Program-made: the position numbers and the translations under genes
Notes under the pieces: generated by a model
The model's input: only the letters and a program-made list of their open reading frames with translations
Databases searched by the model: none
What the model was told of the DNA's origin: nothing
Virus record (IMG/VR): IMGVR_UViG_3300048110_000184
Span: 1-43,771 of that record
Reading direction: 5' to 3' (one strand)
DNA length: 43,771 nt
Origin: a virus
In this document: in pieces, positions 16,509-26,369 of the stretch
Layout: every line of letters begins with the position of its first letter
Numbering within the stretch: the first letter of the stretch is position 1

Positions 16509-19500
16509 ATGAGTAATGTAAGTAACTTCCTTAATGAAATTGGTAGGGGCTCTGATGCCCCTTCTGATTCTGTTAAAGAAGTAAACAACACACAACCACT
16601 GTCAGAGTTTAAATGGCTTGACGGTGATACATTAGTAAGCCTGGACGGGGTTAAACACCGTGTACAGGGATTTGACACCCCTGAGATAGGTAAATTTATT
16701 ACTGATGAAGAAGGTAATTACAAATACAAAGCTGGTACAACTGGTGGCTTAGCTGCTGCTGAAACCATTAGGGACTTAGCTACTAAAACTGGATACACTA
16801 ATGTACGTGTGCTAGATGAAGATGCTGCTTATGGACGTAAGACTATAGTGCTTCTTAATGACCGTGGTGAGAACTTCACTGATAGGCTAATTAAAGAAGG
16901 TACCTTAGACCCTGTTGAACAGACAGACCCTAAGCTTATTATGGATAAGGCTTATAATGACCTACTAGGATTCACAGGGACTCGTGAGGACTCCGATGAG
17001 TTCTCTAAAGCTGCACAGGTAATGAAGGATGCTGCTATAGCTGAAGGTTATGACTCATCTAGATTCAAACTTATAGCTGCTAATGAGGCTGCACTACAAC
17101 AAGGTAAGGGTATCGAAGGTCTTTATAATGAAGACACTGTACAGTTTAGAAACCTAGACCGTACACTAGATAACAAATCCCTTAATCCCTTTAGTGACGC
17201 ATGGGACTCTGGTGTTACATCAATGATACAAAGTGCCTATGGTACTGCATCTTTAGTTGGTGATGTGTTTGGATTAGAAGACCTTAAAGAGTTTGGAGAT
17301 GCAGGTACATACCGTCAAGGTGTAGAGCTGTCTAACATGGCTAATATACTATTAGACTATAAAGATGTTGATAGCTTTGGGGATGCTGTGGATTTCCTAG
17401 GTAATAACTTTGCTATGTCTCTACCATACATGGGTATGCTTATAGCTTCTGGTGCAGCTGCTGGTGTGACTGGTGGTGCTTCTCTAGCTGTAATGCCAGG
17501 TATCTACTCTGGTCAAGTCTGGAATGAGCAACCTGAAGATAGTAAGAATGCAGCTCATGCTATTGGTGCAGGTCTTCTGATGAGTGCTCTAGATAGACTA
17601 GGTCTAAAGGGTGCTATCAAGAACACTAGTGCAGCCCCTAAGAAACTCCTTAACGAAGCCATAGAAGCTAACGCTAAGAGACTTGCAGGTACTGATACAG
17701 TTACTGATGCTATTAGAGCTCAAGCTAAAGAACAAGTATTAAACATGACTAAGATGCAGATAGGTAGTTTAGGTAAAGATGTTGTAGATGTAATGTCTAA
17801 CCAACTTAAATCTAAAGATGCTGTCATGGGTATGCTTAAAGGTGTTGGTAAGGGTACTGCGTTTGAGGGTACTACAGAAGCCCTACAGGAATCCATAGGA
17901 TACGTAGGTGCTAACCTAGAGTCAGGTGCTATAGACTTTACTGAGATGGGTGACAGAGCTATTGCTGCTGCTATTGCAGGTGGAGCTATTGGTGGTGGCT
18001 TAGGTGCAGGTGGTGCAGCTATAGACTACGCTAAGTGGGCTGATGTAGCTTGGAGAAAAGCTCCTGCTATGGAGATGGATAAAGCTGAGGCAGATAAGTA
18101 TGCTGATATGGAGATTCAAGAACGTGGTTATATTCGATCTGTACAGGATATTGCAGAGGATACCAATAATGAACTTAAGGAAGAGAACAAAGAAGCTTAT
18201 GTCCAGATAAAGGGTATTAAGAGTAAGATTAGTGACCTTGAGTCTCAGTATGAAGCTGGGTTTATATCGTTTAGTAAATATGAAGAAGAGAAGAAAGCTC
18301 TTGATAAACAAGCAGCTGATATCGATTCTAAGTATAACCTTAATGTTATGAATGAGAGATATGAGAAAGCATATAAAGATAAGACTACTAAAGATAAAGT
18401 CTTTGATGCTCTCAATAGAATCCCTGAGTTATGGAGAAACCAGATTAAGTCTGTTATACCTGCTGACATGCAAGCTAAGGCTGTAGAGTTACGTGAGTTA
18501 GCTGATATGTTTGGTGGTAATCTTAACCGTGTATTCAGTGGTGCATCCTTTGAGAATAGAAAGCATCACATTGTATCTATCTTTAAAGGTATCTCACCAG
18601 ACCCCACGGAAACCTATACAGCACTTAACAATGGTAAGAGAGCTACTCGTAAAGAGAAGCAACAGATTAGCCAACGTGTATACGCTATCTTACAAGCAGC
18701 CACTAATGAGGAGACTGGTAAGTTTGACCCTAGGATGGTACCTAAAGATGTTGAGCATCGTGAAGTTATTACTACGTTAGGTAGGAAACTACAAAAGTTA
18801 GCTGATAAAATGCATGAAGGTCAAGAGCCGTATGCTGATATAGGTAAAGTAAGTAACTACCTAGCTAAGTTTAAAACCTTAGATAAGAATGCTGTTGCTA
18901 GTGATAAAGTAGGGTTCATGAAGTTACTTCAGAAACACTATGATATGTCTGAGGCTGATGCTAAGAAAGTAACAGATGAGATTATCTACAACAATGAGAT
19001 AGCTACAGTTGATGAAGCTATGGATGTTGAAGGTGAGTTCAATGCTGTGTCTGGTGGTTTTAAACCTGGCTCACATAAGAAGCGTACCTTAGGACTCTCT
19101 GAGAACCCTGAGTTCCAACAGTTTATGGAACAGGATATCTTTGCTAACGTATCGTATGCTGCTAAATCTGCTGGTCGTTTCATAGCTAACCAAGAGATGG
19201 TAGGTTTCAATGGTAATGTTATTGCTAAGAAACTTATGGATGCTGTAGATAAAGGTTCTATCACACAAGAGGAAGCTGACCGTATTGCTTATGGTTTAAC
19301 TAACTACCTTAATGCAGAAGCAGGTAACTATAAGAGACCTACTACTGAGACTGGTAAGAAACTACAAGAGATACAACGTAACTTTATCTTCTTCACAACT
19401 ATCGCAGGTCTACCACTAGCTACTATATCTTCTATCGTAGAGATGGCACTAACCTTAACAGCCTTAACCCCTGAGCAAATCTTTGGGTCTAAGGGTAAGG

Positions 19501-20609
19501 AAGGTGGTCTTAAGAAGATGGGTAAAGAGTTTGCTGCTATGTTAATACAAGGGACTCAAGAGGTAGGTAGTGAAGTTGGTTCATTTGGTTTAGGTGCTAA
19601 GGTAGACTTCAATAAGAAACGTACTGCTGCTCAGATTCGTATGCAGGATTTAGGTTTCTATGATTGGGATATTGGTGCAGCTACTAAGACAGGTGTAACT
19701 GAGACCTCTGCATTGAAGCAACGATTCATAGAATTGTTCTTTAAATACAATGGGTTACAGGGTTTCACACAAATGACTCGTGCTGTACGTACATCTATTG
19801 CTGGTGATTACATCTTTGATAAGCTTGATGATATCTTAACTGCTGACCTAGATGGTGGTCCTTTAGATAAGGGTACACTAGAATCCATTAGGCATCTAAG
19901 GGATTTAGGTATGGATGTTAACATGACATCTCTAAAACAGCTTAAGGATATTATGACTAAGCATCAGGTAGGTGTTGAGTTAAGTCCTGAGGAAGATGCT
20001 TTCTTAGATAAGCAGTTACGTGAAGCTACTTACAGTTTTGTAAACCAAGCTATCATGTTACCGTCTGCAGCTAACCGTCCATTGTGGTTACAAGACCCTC
20101 GATTTGCACTGTTCAATCAGTTCCAAGGTTTCATATCTACATTTACATCTACATATATCCCAAGGTTATGGGGTGAGTATGTTAAACGTGGTAGTCCAGC
20201 TATGAAGTATAATGCTTTTGCTACTATGGCTACTATGATACTACTAGGTTTTGTCTCTCAAGAGATTAAGGATCAACTTAAGTACGGAGAAACATCACCA
20301 TATCTAGATGAAGCTGAATGGTTACGTCGTGGTATTAGTTCATCAGGTCTCTTAGGCTCTAGTGAACGTGTAATAAACACACTATACCCAATGTATGAGA
20401 CTCGTTCTGATGGTGTCTTTGAGTGGGCATGGAATGAAGCTAGTGGTCAATCACCTGCTATAGGTTCTATGGCATCTGGTATTGGCGGTGTAGGTAATAT
20501 TATAGAAGGTGAAACAACTAGAGGTATGGATAAGCTATTACGTCTAACACCAGTAGGACCAATCACTTGGTTCCGTAAAGACCTAGCTGAACTTCTAGGA
20601 GGAGAATAA
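16509..20609 (+). CDS. Giant internal virion protein with N-terminal SNase-like nuclease domain
   Basis: A 1366-residue protein with an AGGAG site. Residues of about 34-135 form a staphylococcal-nuclease-type domain with the whole active site visible: DGDT (D38, D40, T41), HRVQGFDTPE (R51, D56, T57, E59) and YGRKTIV (R110), matching R35, E43, R87 and the calcium ligands of the classical enzyme. Then come a Gly/Ala-rich hydrophobic region (about 293-337), a coiled coil (about 550-625), a second hydrophobic segment (about 957-990), and a C-terminal region (NRPLWLQDPRFALFNQF, then a membrane-like segment at about 1231-1254) that resembles large internal/ejection proteins of podoviruses. Inferred role: packaged in the virion and injected, possibly attacking host DNA or aiding entry. 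The nuclease call is firm by motif; activity is unproven. Confidence 0.75.
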   Translation: MSNVSNFLNEIGRGSDAPSDSVKEVNNTQPLSEFKWLDGDTLVSLDGVKHRVQGFDTPEIGKFITDEEGNYKYKAGTTGGLAAAETIRDLATKTGYTNVRVLDEDAAYGRKTIVLLNDRGENFTDRLIKEGTLDPVEQTDPKLIMDKAYNDLLGFTGTREDSDEFSKAAQVMKDAAIAEGYDSSRFKLIAANEAALQQGKGIEGLYNEDTVQFRNLDRTLDNKSLNPFSDAWDSGVTSMIQSAYGTASLVGDVFGLEDLKEFGDAGTYRQGVELSNMANILLDYKDVDSFGDAVDFLGNNFAMSLPYMGMLIASGAAAGVTGGASLAVMPGIYSGQVWNEQPEDSKNAAHAIGAGLLMSALDRLGLKGAIKNTSAAPKKLLNEAIEANAKRLAGTDTVTDAIRAQAKEQVLNMTKMQIGSLGKDVVDVMSNQLKSKDAVMGMLKGVGKGTAFEGTTEALQESIGYVGANLESGAIDFTEMGDRAIAAAIAGGAIGGGLGAGGAAIDYAKWADVAWRKAPAMEMDKAEADKYADMEIQERGYIRSVQDIAEDTNNELKEENKEAYVQIKGIKSKISDLESQYEAGFISFSKYEEEKKALDKQAADIDSKYNLNVMNERYEKAYKDKTTKDKVFDALNRIPELWRNQIKSVIPADMQAKAVELRELADMFGGNLNRVFSGASFENRKHHIVSIFKGISPDPTETYTALNNGKRATRKEKQQISQRVYAILQAATNEETGKFDPRMVPKDVEHREVITTLGRKLQKLADKMHEGQEPYADIGKVSNYLAKFKTLDKNAVASDKVGFMKLLQKHYDMSEADAKKVTDEIIYNNEIATVDEAMDVEGEFNAVSGGFKPGSHKKRTLGLSENPEFQQFMEQDIFANVSYAAKSAGRFIANQEMVGFNGNVIAKKLMDAVDKGSITQEEADRIAYGLTNYLNAEAGNYKRPTTETGKKLQEIQRNFIFFTTIAGLPLATISSIVEMALTLTALTPEQIFGSKGKEGGLKKMGKEFAAMLIQGTQEVGSEVGSFGLGAKVDFNKKRTAAQIRMQDLGFYDWDIGAATKTGVTETSALKQRFIELFFKYNGLQGFTQMTRAVRTSIAGDYIFDKLDDILTADLDGGPLDKGTLESIRHLRDLGMDVNMTSLKQLKDIMTKHQVGVELSPEEDAFLDKQLREATYSFVNQAIMLPSAANRPLWLQDPRFALFNQFQGFISTFTSTYIPRLWGEYVKRGSPAMKYNAFATMATMILLGFVSQEIKDQLKYGETSPYLDEAEWLRRGISSSGLLGSSERVINTLYPMYETRSDGVFEWAWNEASGQSPAIGSMASGIGGVGNIIEGETTRGMDKLLRLTPVGPITWFRKDLAELLGGE

Positions 20610-20612
20610 TTA

Positions 20613-23600
20613 ATGGCTAATAAAATTAGTGGGGTAGCTAAAGGAGCCCCTATGGAAACCCCTGTAGAGAAACTGCAGGAGGTTTTAGGTACTAACCAAC
20701 AGGATACTACCTATGTAGAACAGAGTCCCGTAGAGAGTCCCTCAGGGGCTCCTGTGGATAGTGGTACAGTTGATGCTATATTACCTCCAGACCAAACATT
20801 TGCTGAAGCTACTCCTGAGGATTTGAATAGACCTCAAGAAGCCCAGTCATCTCTTGGTATGAGTAGAGATGATGATGGTCAGTTAGAGTTTGATAGAGTT
20901 GGTGATGATACTAGGTATCAGTATAAAACATTTACACCAGTACAAGTAGGTAATCCTTTAGCTCTAGAGGACCGTATTGATAATGTAGTACAGAACTTTA
21001 AGAACAAGGAGGTGTACTTCGGTACTACTCCAGCTCCTGAAGGTGCTCCTACTCGATACATCCCACAGGCTATGCAACAGATTGGTGTTACTGAACCTGA
21101 GATGGAAAGCTTCTTAACTGTTGGTGCTTTAGTTACAGAGGAAGCTATTGCTGACTCAATGAATACCACATCTAAAGATGCTCAAGACCAACTCAATAGT
21201 TACTTAGGTACTACAGGTAAGATAGAAAACCCCTTCCCTTCAGAGCTTGAAGAAGGTGCTATGTATAAGAAGGCTAATCTTAACTACCGAGTTGGTAGAG
21301 AGATTGCTAACGAGTACCAGAAGTTTAAGACTGGTGGTGCTGAAGCTGAAGTTGCTATTGGTAAGGATGAAGCTACTGCTTTAGGTGATGCATTCCTAGA
21401 GGTATACGCTAGTTCTAATCCTGATATGATTGAGAGAGCTCAAGAGAGTACTGAGGGTGATAGTGTTAGAAGAACAAACATCTTCAAACTTAATGCTCAA
21501 GGTGCTGACATACTTAACCAATCAGCTAAGCGTCGTAAGGAACTGTTCCCTAGTAAACTCCTTAGAGCTCGTAAGACCCCACACAGTAGTGCTGGACCTG
21601 AGACTAAGATAGTTGGTCAGTTAAACCATAAAGGTGGTAGGATATTCCAGGAGGCTATGAAGAACCTAGGTAGTATTGGTAATGTAGTTATACCTCGACG
21701 AGGTAAAATACTTCTTATGAGTTTACTGCCTTCACTTATGGGTAACCAATCTCAAACAGCTAAGTTAGGTGCTGAGATTAACAAAGCTGGCGTAGGTAAG
21801 ATGGTTGAGCTTAGAGCTAGAGCTGCTGCTAATGGTATCACAGACCCTCAAGAGGTACAGAAGTATGTCATAAAGGGTATGTCAGTAATACAGAACACAG
21901 CTGCTAATGCTTTATATGGTATAGCTACTGAACGTCGTGGTGCTAACTACCTTGACTACTACCTTACAGCTTTCAACAACCGTATAGCTCCTATGCAAAC
22001 CTTGTTTGACCCAACATCTTTTAAGCAAACTAGATTTGTAACAGGTAGTGCTACTCCTGCTATGATTACTATAGGTAGTAAGTTTGAACGTAACCTTAGA
22101 CAAATGTATGCTATGCATTTAGTTGAGGGTGCTGATATGAAACTACCTGTAGAACGTGAGAGAATGCTAAGGGAATCTCACTCACAACTCTACAGTGATG
22201 GTAAGTTACTACGTGAGTTAATAGATAAGATGGATAACGATTCTTATGAAGATGTTATGTCTGCTATTGAGAAGAATACCCCTCTAAGTGATCCTGTATT
22301 CCGTAAGGTTACAGGTTTAAACCTTGACCCTGAAAACCAACAACATGCTGACTTAATGTTACGTATCAAAAGCCAGGGTGAAGATGGTATGATGTTTATT
22401 GATGGTCTTATTGATTACGCTAACTACTATGATGCTTTATACAACCCAGCAACTAGGGGTAAGAACCCACAGTTTGCTACGTACTTTAATGCATACATGG
22501 ATGGTAAGACTAACGGCTTAGCAGCTAATGCTTTAGTACTTGGTATCAAGAGACTTGCGTACTCTACAGGGGTTCTAAGGGAAAGTAAGACTGACCTATT
22601 AGATAATGGTGATATCCGTAATGATGTTGAAGCTACATTTAAAAACATGATTATGAACCATGACTTCCAGTTAGATGAAGAATCTAATCAACTCCTTAGG
22701 GAAGTAGCTTTAACTATCAACCCTGATAGTAAACTACATAAAAACTCTACGATGACCTATGGTTATGGTATGGACCCTATAGCGTTTGAGATATACTTAG
22801 ATACTGCTATACAGAATAAGATTGCCGAAGGTGATATGGAGTTACAGACTGCATTTGAACAAGTAGAAGGTACACTAGCTTCAACAGGTAAGGGGACTCT
22901 CATGGGTTCTCTGGTAGCTAACGCTCTTAATACTGTTTACCAACAAGCTGTAGTTAATAGTCTAAGCCCTGAGATGCTTGAAGCCCGTAAGCTTATGAAG
23001 GGTGTAGCTCTTATGCATGGGTTCACTGATGATATGTTTGAGATTGATGGACCACTAGGTCGTGTCATGAAGCTATCATTCGGTGGTAAGATTATGGAAG
23101 ATTATGATGATGCTACTAAGATTAAGTATTCAACATATGAAACTGACCCTGAGACTGGTGAGTCTAAACGTAGCCAAAGTACTGCTGTACGTTACGATGC
23201 AGATAGAGCAACCTCAGCTGCCCCTAAGAGAAACTTTAGAGGTGAGGATGTACCTGGGCTTAGAGGAGCTAACGGTTCTGTTGTTGGTGCAGTACAAGCT
23301 ATTGACTCAGCTACTCTATTCAAACTACATTCTGGTAAGAGTTGGCAGAGACTTATGAGTGCTTCTAAAGGTAACCCATACTTACATACTATCCACGATG
23401 CTATCAAAGTAGATGCTATGAGTTATGATGTTGTACTTGATGAGGTTAATAAGAACTGGCTTGAGACTTCTATGAACTACAACTATGTAAAGGAAGCTCA
23501 CACAGCTCTTGATAATATCTCTGGTAAGTTTAGAGAGTATATGCAGAAGATTCCTAAGGATATCAAGGTATCTATTGGTAAGGGTTCTAAGTATCAGATG

Positions 23601-23963
23601 ATTGGTTATGCTTTACAACCTGAGACTAAGACAAGTCTTAAGGGTAAAACGTATACAGTATATCCTAACTTAGAGAAGTACTTATCTTTAACTGGTGTAC
23701 CCAAGGAGGATGTTAGACAAATGGCATGGACTATTGTTAAGGAAACAGGTATTAAAGAGGGAGAAGAACTTGCATCCCCTATGAATATCCAAAGGTTCCT
23801 TAAATCATTTGCTTCATACACTAACGTCAAAGGTAGATTGAATAACTTAGAGTCTCGTATAGATGCTAATAAGAAATCACTATACCCTATGTTTGCTAAG
23901 CAACTTAAGAACGGTAGATGGGTAGCTACAGCTGATGATGTTTATCAGTACTACTCGCATTAA
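20613..23963 (+). CDS. Putative virion RNA polymerase, diverged T7/N4-type single-subunit
   Basis: A 1116-residue protein, last of the virion-protein run. The region of about 440-945 shows the ordered signatures of single-subunit RNA polymerases. NNRIAPMQTLFDP (R457) corresponds to the D-x-RGR-x-Y region. YMDGKTNGL (D630) is motif A, like DGSxNG. HKNSTMTYGYG (K710 and Y718, eight apart as in T7 K631/Y639 and N4 K670/Y678) is motif B. VQAIDS followed by TIHDAIKVDA (H928-D929) is the pre-motif and motif C with the second catalytic aspartate. The first 330 residues are a separate acidic/helical region, and about 170 residues follow motif C. The arginine four residues before the motif B lysine is not present. 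Gene position recalls the N4 virion polymerase, although that protein is about three times longer. Inferred: injected with the DNA to transcribe early genes. Confidence 0.72.
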   Translation: MANKISGVAKGAPMETPVEKLQEVLGTNQQDTTYVEQSPVESPSGAPVDSGTVDAILPPDQTFAEATPEDLNRPQEAQSSLGMSRDDDGQLEFDRVGDDTRYQYKTFTPVQVGNPLALEDRIDNVVQNFKNKEVYFGTTPAPEGAPTRYIPQAMQQIGVTEPEMESFLTVGALVTEEAIADSMNTTSKDAQDQLNSYLGTTGKIENPFPSELEEGAMYKKANLNYRVGREIANEYQKFKTGGAEAEVAIGKDEATALGDAFLEVYASSNPDMIERAQESTEGDSVRRTNIFKLNAQGADILNQSAKRRKELFPSKLLRARKTPHSSAGPETKIVGQLNHKGGRIFQEAMKNLGSIGNVVIPRRGKILLMSLLPSLMGNQSQTAKLGAEINKAGVGKMVELRARAAANGITDPQEVQKYVIKGMSVIQNTAANALYGIATERRGANYLDYYLTAFNNRIAPMQTLFDPTSFKQTRFVTGSATPAMITIGSKFERNLRQMYAMHLVEGADMKLPVERERMLRESHSQLYSDGKLLRELIDKMDNDSYEDVMSAIEKNTPLSDPVFRKVTGLNLDPENQQHADLMLRIKSQGEDGMMFIDGLIDYANYYDALYNPATRGKNPQFATYFNAYMDGKTNGLAANALVLGIKRLAYSTGVLRESKTDLLDNGDIRNDVEATFKNMIMNHDFQLDEESNQLLREVALTINPDSKLHKNSTMTYGYGMDPIAFEIYLDTAIQNKIAEGDMELQTAFEQVEGTLASTGKGTLMGSLVANALNTVYQQAVVNSLSPEMLEARKLMKGVALMHGFTDDMFEIDGPLGRVMKLSFGGKIMEDYDDATKIKYSTYETDPETGESKRSQSTAVRYDADRATSAAPKRNFRGEDVPGLRGANGSVVGAVQAIDSATLFKLHSGKSWQRLMSASKGNPYLHTIHDAIKVDAMSYDVVLDEVNKNWLETSMNYNYVKEAHTALDNISGKFREYMQKIPKDIKVSIGKGSKYQMIGYALQPETKTSLKGKTYTVYPNLEKYLSLTGVPKEDVRQMAWTIVKETGIKEGEELASPMNIQRFLKSFASYTNVKGRLNNLESRIDANKKSLYPMFAKQLKNGRWVATADDVYQYYSH

Positions 23964-23969
23964 AAAAAT

Positions 23970-24007
23970 AACCCCTCCAGGAATCCTTATGGACTCTTAG
24001 AGGGGTT
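23970..24007. terminator. Bidirectional terminator between convergent regions
   Basis: A long hairpin with outer arms AACCCCTC and GAGGGGTT, a partly paired inner stem (AGGAATCC with GGACTCTT) and a TTAT loop. T-rich sequence (TTCTTTTATTT) follows on the + strand and an A-run precedes it, giving a T-run on the - strand. It lies between the last late gene and the last early-strand gene, so it can stop both. Confidence 0.9.
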
Positions 24008-24014
24008 CTTTTAT

Positions 24015-24266
24015 TTAACGTATTAGTTTCTTAATGTTAGCTCTAGCTACATTACGTTGCTCATCAGCTCTACGTTTAGCTTCTTTCTCATCTTGACCTA
24101 TACGTAGGTAGGTTTCAAAGTTCTTCTTATGTATTACATCTAACATAGCATCATTGATAGCAGGTGTGTTTGCTAGTTTAGGATCTAAGTTAAACTCCTC
24201 AACAAACTCCATGTCAGTTGTAGCAGCACCCCTAAGGGCTAAGTAGTTATAGTCTTTCTTTTCCAT
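24015..24266 (-). CDS. Small charged hypothetical protein
   Basis: An 83-residue protein; I chose the ATG at 24266 because an AAGGA site stands before it and it then starts 10 bases after the RNA polymerase stop. A longer frame to 24311 would overlap the polymerase. It contains FVEEFNLDPKLANTPAINDAML followed by a strongly basic/acidic helix (GQDEKEAKRRADEQRN). It is the last gene of the early strand, before the terminator. No family recognised. Confidence 0.75.
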   Translation of the reverse strand: MEKKDYNYLALRGAATTDMEFVEEFNLDPKLANTPAINDAMLDVIHKKNFETYLRIGQDEKEAKRRADEQRNVARANIKKLIR

Positions 24267-24276
24267 TGTATAATCC

Positions 24277-26361
24277 TTAAGCGAAGAAGTAATCGCTATC
24301 GTTAATATCATTTATTTCTAAGTCACCTAGAGCTGGTTGCTCATGGGTACTTCCAATCTTACCTTCCATCACATCAAAGTAGTTAGGGTTATCATACATC
24401 TCAATGAAGCATCTCTTTGTAATAGACAATAGATTATCTACATCTGATGCATGTGTACTGAAGCTATCATGTACAGCACCGAAGGGTCCATTGAACTCAT
24501 CGATAACTAGACTCATATGACTAGCATCTTGACTATGTATAAAGTTAGGAGAGATACCACACATGTAACCTCGTAAGTCTGGTTTCATAGACTCAGTTTT
24601 AGCTACGTGTTTTATCTGACCTATACCTTGGATACTCCCACGTTGTCTCTCAGAGTACTTATGGTAACAAGTATATACCACAGGGAATCCCGAAGGAGTT
24701 ACCCAGGTAATGTAGTTGTAACCTTGGTTAAGTCTTTCTACTGCTAACTTCTGTAGGAACTTCATAGTCTTCAGTGGTCCTGGACAGACTAACTCAATAG
24801 CCTTCACGAGGTCCCTAGAGAATCCCTTACAGTGTGCTTCAGTAATACCATACTCTTCTACATAACCAGCAGTCTTACAATCTATATACATGTTCTCAGC
24901 AATCTTCTGAGCACCTGCAGAGTAAGCCCTAGTCATACTCCCACGTTTACTAATACCTTTACGTATCTTCTTCATGGGCATCTTAGAGAGTATCTCCTTT
25001 CTCTCAGCATCCTTAGTTATCTCTATCATCTTCTTAGCTGTCTGAACATAGAAGTCATTCTGTATTCCAACAGGTACAAGACCAACCAACTCACCAGTCT
25101 GTACATCTTTACTGATAGCACCAAGATGCTGCCAACCATTGTTACTACCGTCAACAGGGATAGGTAAGTCACTATAGTAATAACCATCGCTGTTATAGTA
25201 GTTATATATCTCAATGGCTGCAGATAGGAATGATACAGGTTTCTCACAGTCATGAAGTTTCTTATTGACAGCTGTCTCATGTATCTTCTCCATGTTGTTA
25301 TCACACCATAACTCCCTATCACGTAGAGTCATCTTATCTACAGAGATATCATCAAGACCTTCAGAGTCTAAGTGAGCCTTGTAGTCAGACGTACACCACT
25401 CAGGTATACTACCCTTTGAGAAGCTCTCATTGAAGCTAGAAGCGCAATGAATCTTAATCCAACGTAACCCCTCAGGGGATACTATTCTCTTCTCAGAGAA
25501 CCTTAGGATGCCCCTGGCGAGGTCACTACCTTGGAAGTTCATATAGCTTTCTACATAGTAGATACGACCACGGTAATCCATATCCAATGCAAAGAAGAAC
25601 TCATTGAGTTCACTGAGACACTTAGCCTTTACCATTGTGTATTTGTAGTCTATCTTCTTAGAGAGGTTCTCAACAGTGTTAGAGGTTTCACTGTAGAACA
25701 AGTTAGGGTTACTAAGTACTGCATCTAGTGTATCCTTATCTACCTTCCAACCTACCTGTTGTAGTTTATTCAAAGCAGATATAGCTTTAGTGTTAACTAT
25801 GTTAGAGAATAAACCATCAAGCTTCTCATCCCATCTTTTAATAATTGGTCTAATAAACTTAGGGTCACTCTTAGTTAACTGTATAATCTGCTCAGCTCTA
25901 TTGATATCCTTAGGTCTTGAACCCCAGATACCATGGAGAGACATCCTCTCGACTTCCTTAGGGAGTCCCATGGGGAACCCCTCTAACACTACAACTTTGA
26001 CTGGCTTACTAGATTTATGTGGAGGAGTAACTACATCTACATAACCTAGTTGATAGAAGGTCTCTATCATTAAGTCACCTATACGTACCTGATCCCTCCA
26101 ATCATGAAACCTTGGGTTAGTTAAAGTAGAAACTATGCGAGACCCTATAGATATACTACAGTTAGTTAACCTACAGTAGGTCTCACCATTAATAGTTTCA
26201 GATTGCTTACTTATAATCTGATGTGTTATCAATGCAAAGACCTTGAACTTCTCTTCAACATCTGGGAATTGACTTAAGAACTTAACACCAAAAGAGTGTC
26301 TTGAGGGATTAGCAGATAGCTTCAGCCTCAAGTACAACTCTACATTTTCTACCCAATCCAT
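24277..26361 (-). CDS. T7-like single-subunit DNA-directed RNA polymerase
   Basis: A 694-residue enzyme with all catalytic elements of the T7 family: DYRGRIYY (R266), PIPVDGSNNGWQHLGA (D404, equivalent to T7 D537), IRKGISKRGSMTRAYS (K472 and Y480, equivalent to K631 and Y639) and AVHDSF (D632, equivalent to D812). The specificity-loop region (WVTPSGFPV ... Q.G..QI) and a C-terminal ...SDYFFA, close to the T7 'FAFA' foot, are present. It is shorter than T7 RNAP (883 residues), mostly in the N-terminal domain. It is the second-last gene of the early strand, far from the early start, so it is not made first. Inferred: transcribes middle/late genes from the promoter-like elements at 4966, 38360 and 43521. 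Confidence 0.96.
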   Translation of the reverse strand: MDWVENVELYLRLKLSANPSRHSFGVKFLSQFPDVEEKFKVFALITHQIISKQSETINGETYCRLTNCSISIGSRIVSTLTNPRFHDWRDQVRIGDLMIETFYQLGYVDVVTPPHKSSKPVKVVVLEGFPMGLPKEVERMSLHGIWGSRPKDINRAEQIIQLTKSDPKFIRPIIKRWDEKLDGLFSNIVNTKAISALNKLQQVGWKVDKDTLDAVLSNPNLFYSETSNTVENLSKKIDYKYTMVKAKCLSELNEFFFALDMDYRGRIYYVESYMNFQGSDLARGILRFSEKRIVSPEGLRWIKIHCASSFNESFSKGSIPEWCTSDYKAHLDSEGLDDISVDKMTLRDRELWCDNNMEKIHETAVNKKLHDCEKPVSFLSAAIEIYNYYNSDGYYYSDLPIPVDGSNNGWQHLGAISKDVQTGELVGLVPVGIQNDFYVQTAKKMIEITKDAERKEILSKMPMKKIRKGISKRGSMTRAYSAGAQKIAENMYIDCKTAGYVEEYGITEAHCKGFSRDLVKAIELVCPGPLKTMKFLQKLAVERLNQGYNYITWVTPSGFPVVYTCYHKYSERQRGSIQGIGQIKHVAKTESMKPDLRGYMCGISPNFIHSQDASHMSLVIDEFNGPFGAVHDSFSTHASDVDNLLSITKRCFIEMYDNPNYFDVMEGKIGSTHEQPALGDLEINDINDSDYFFA

Positions 26362-26369
26362 AATAGTCC

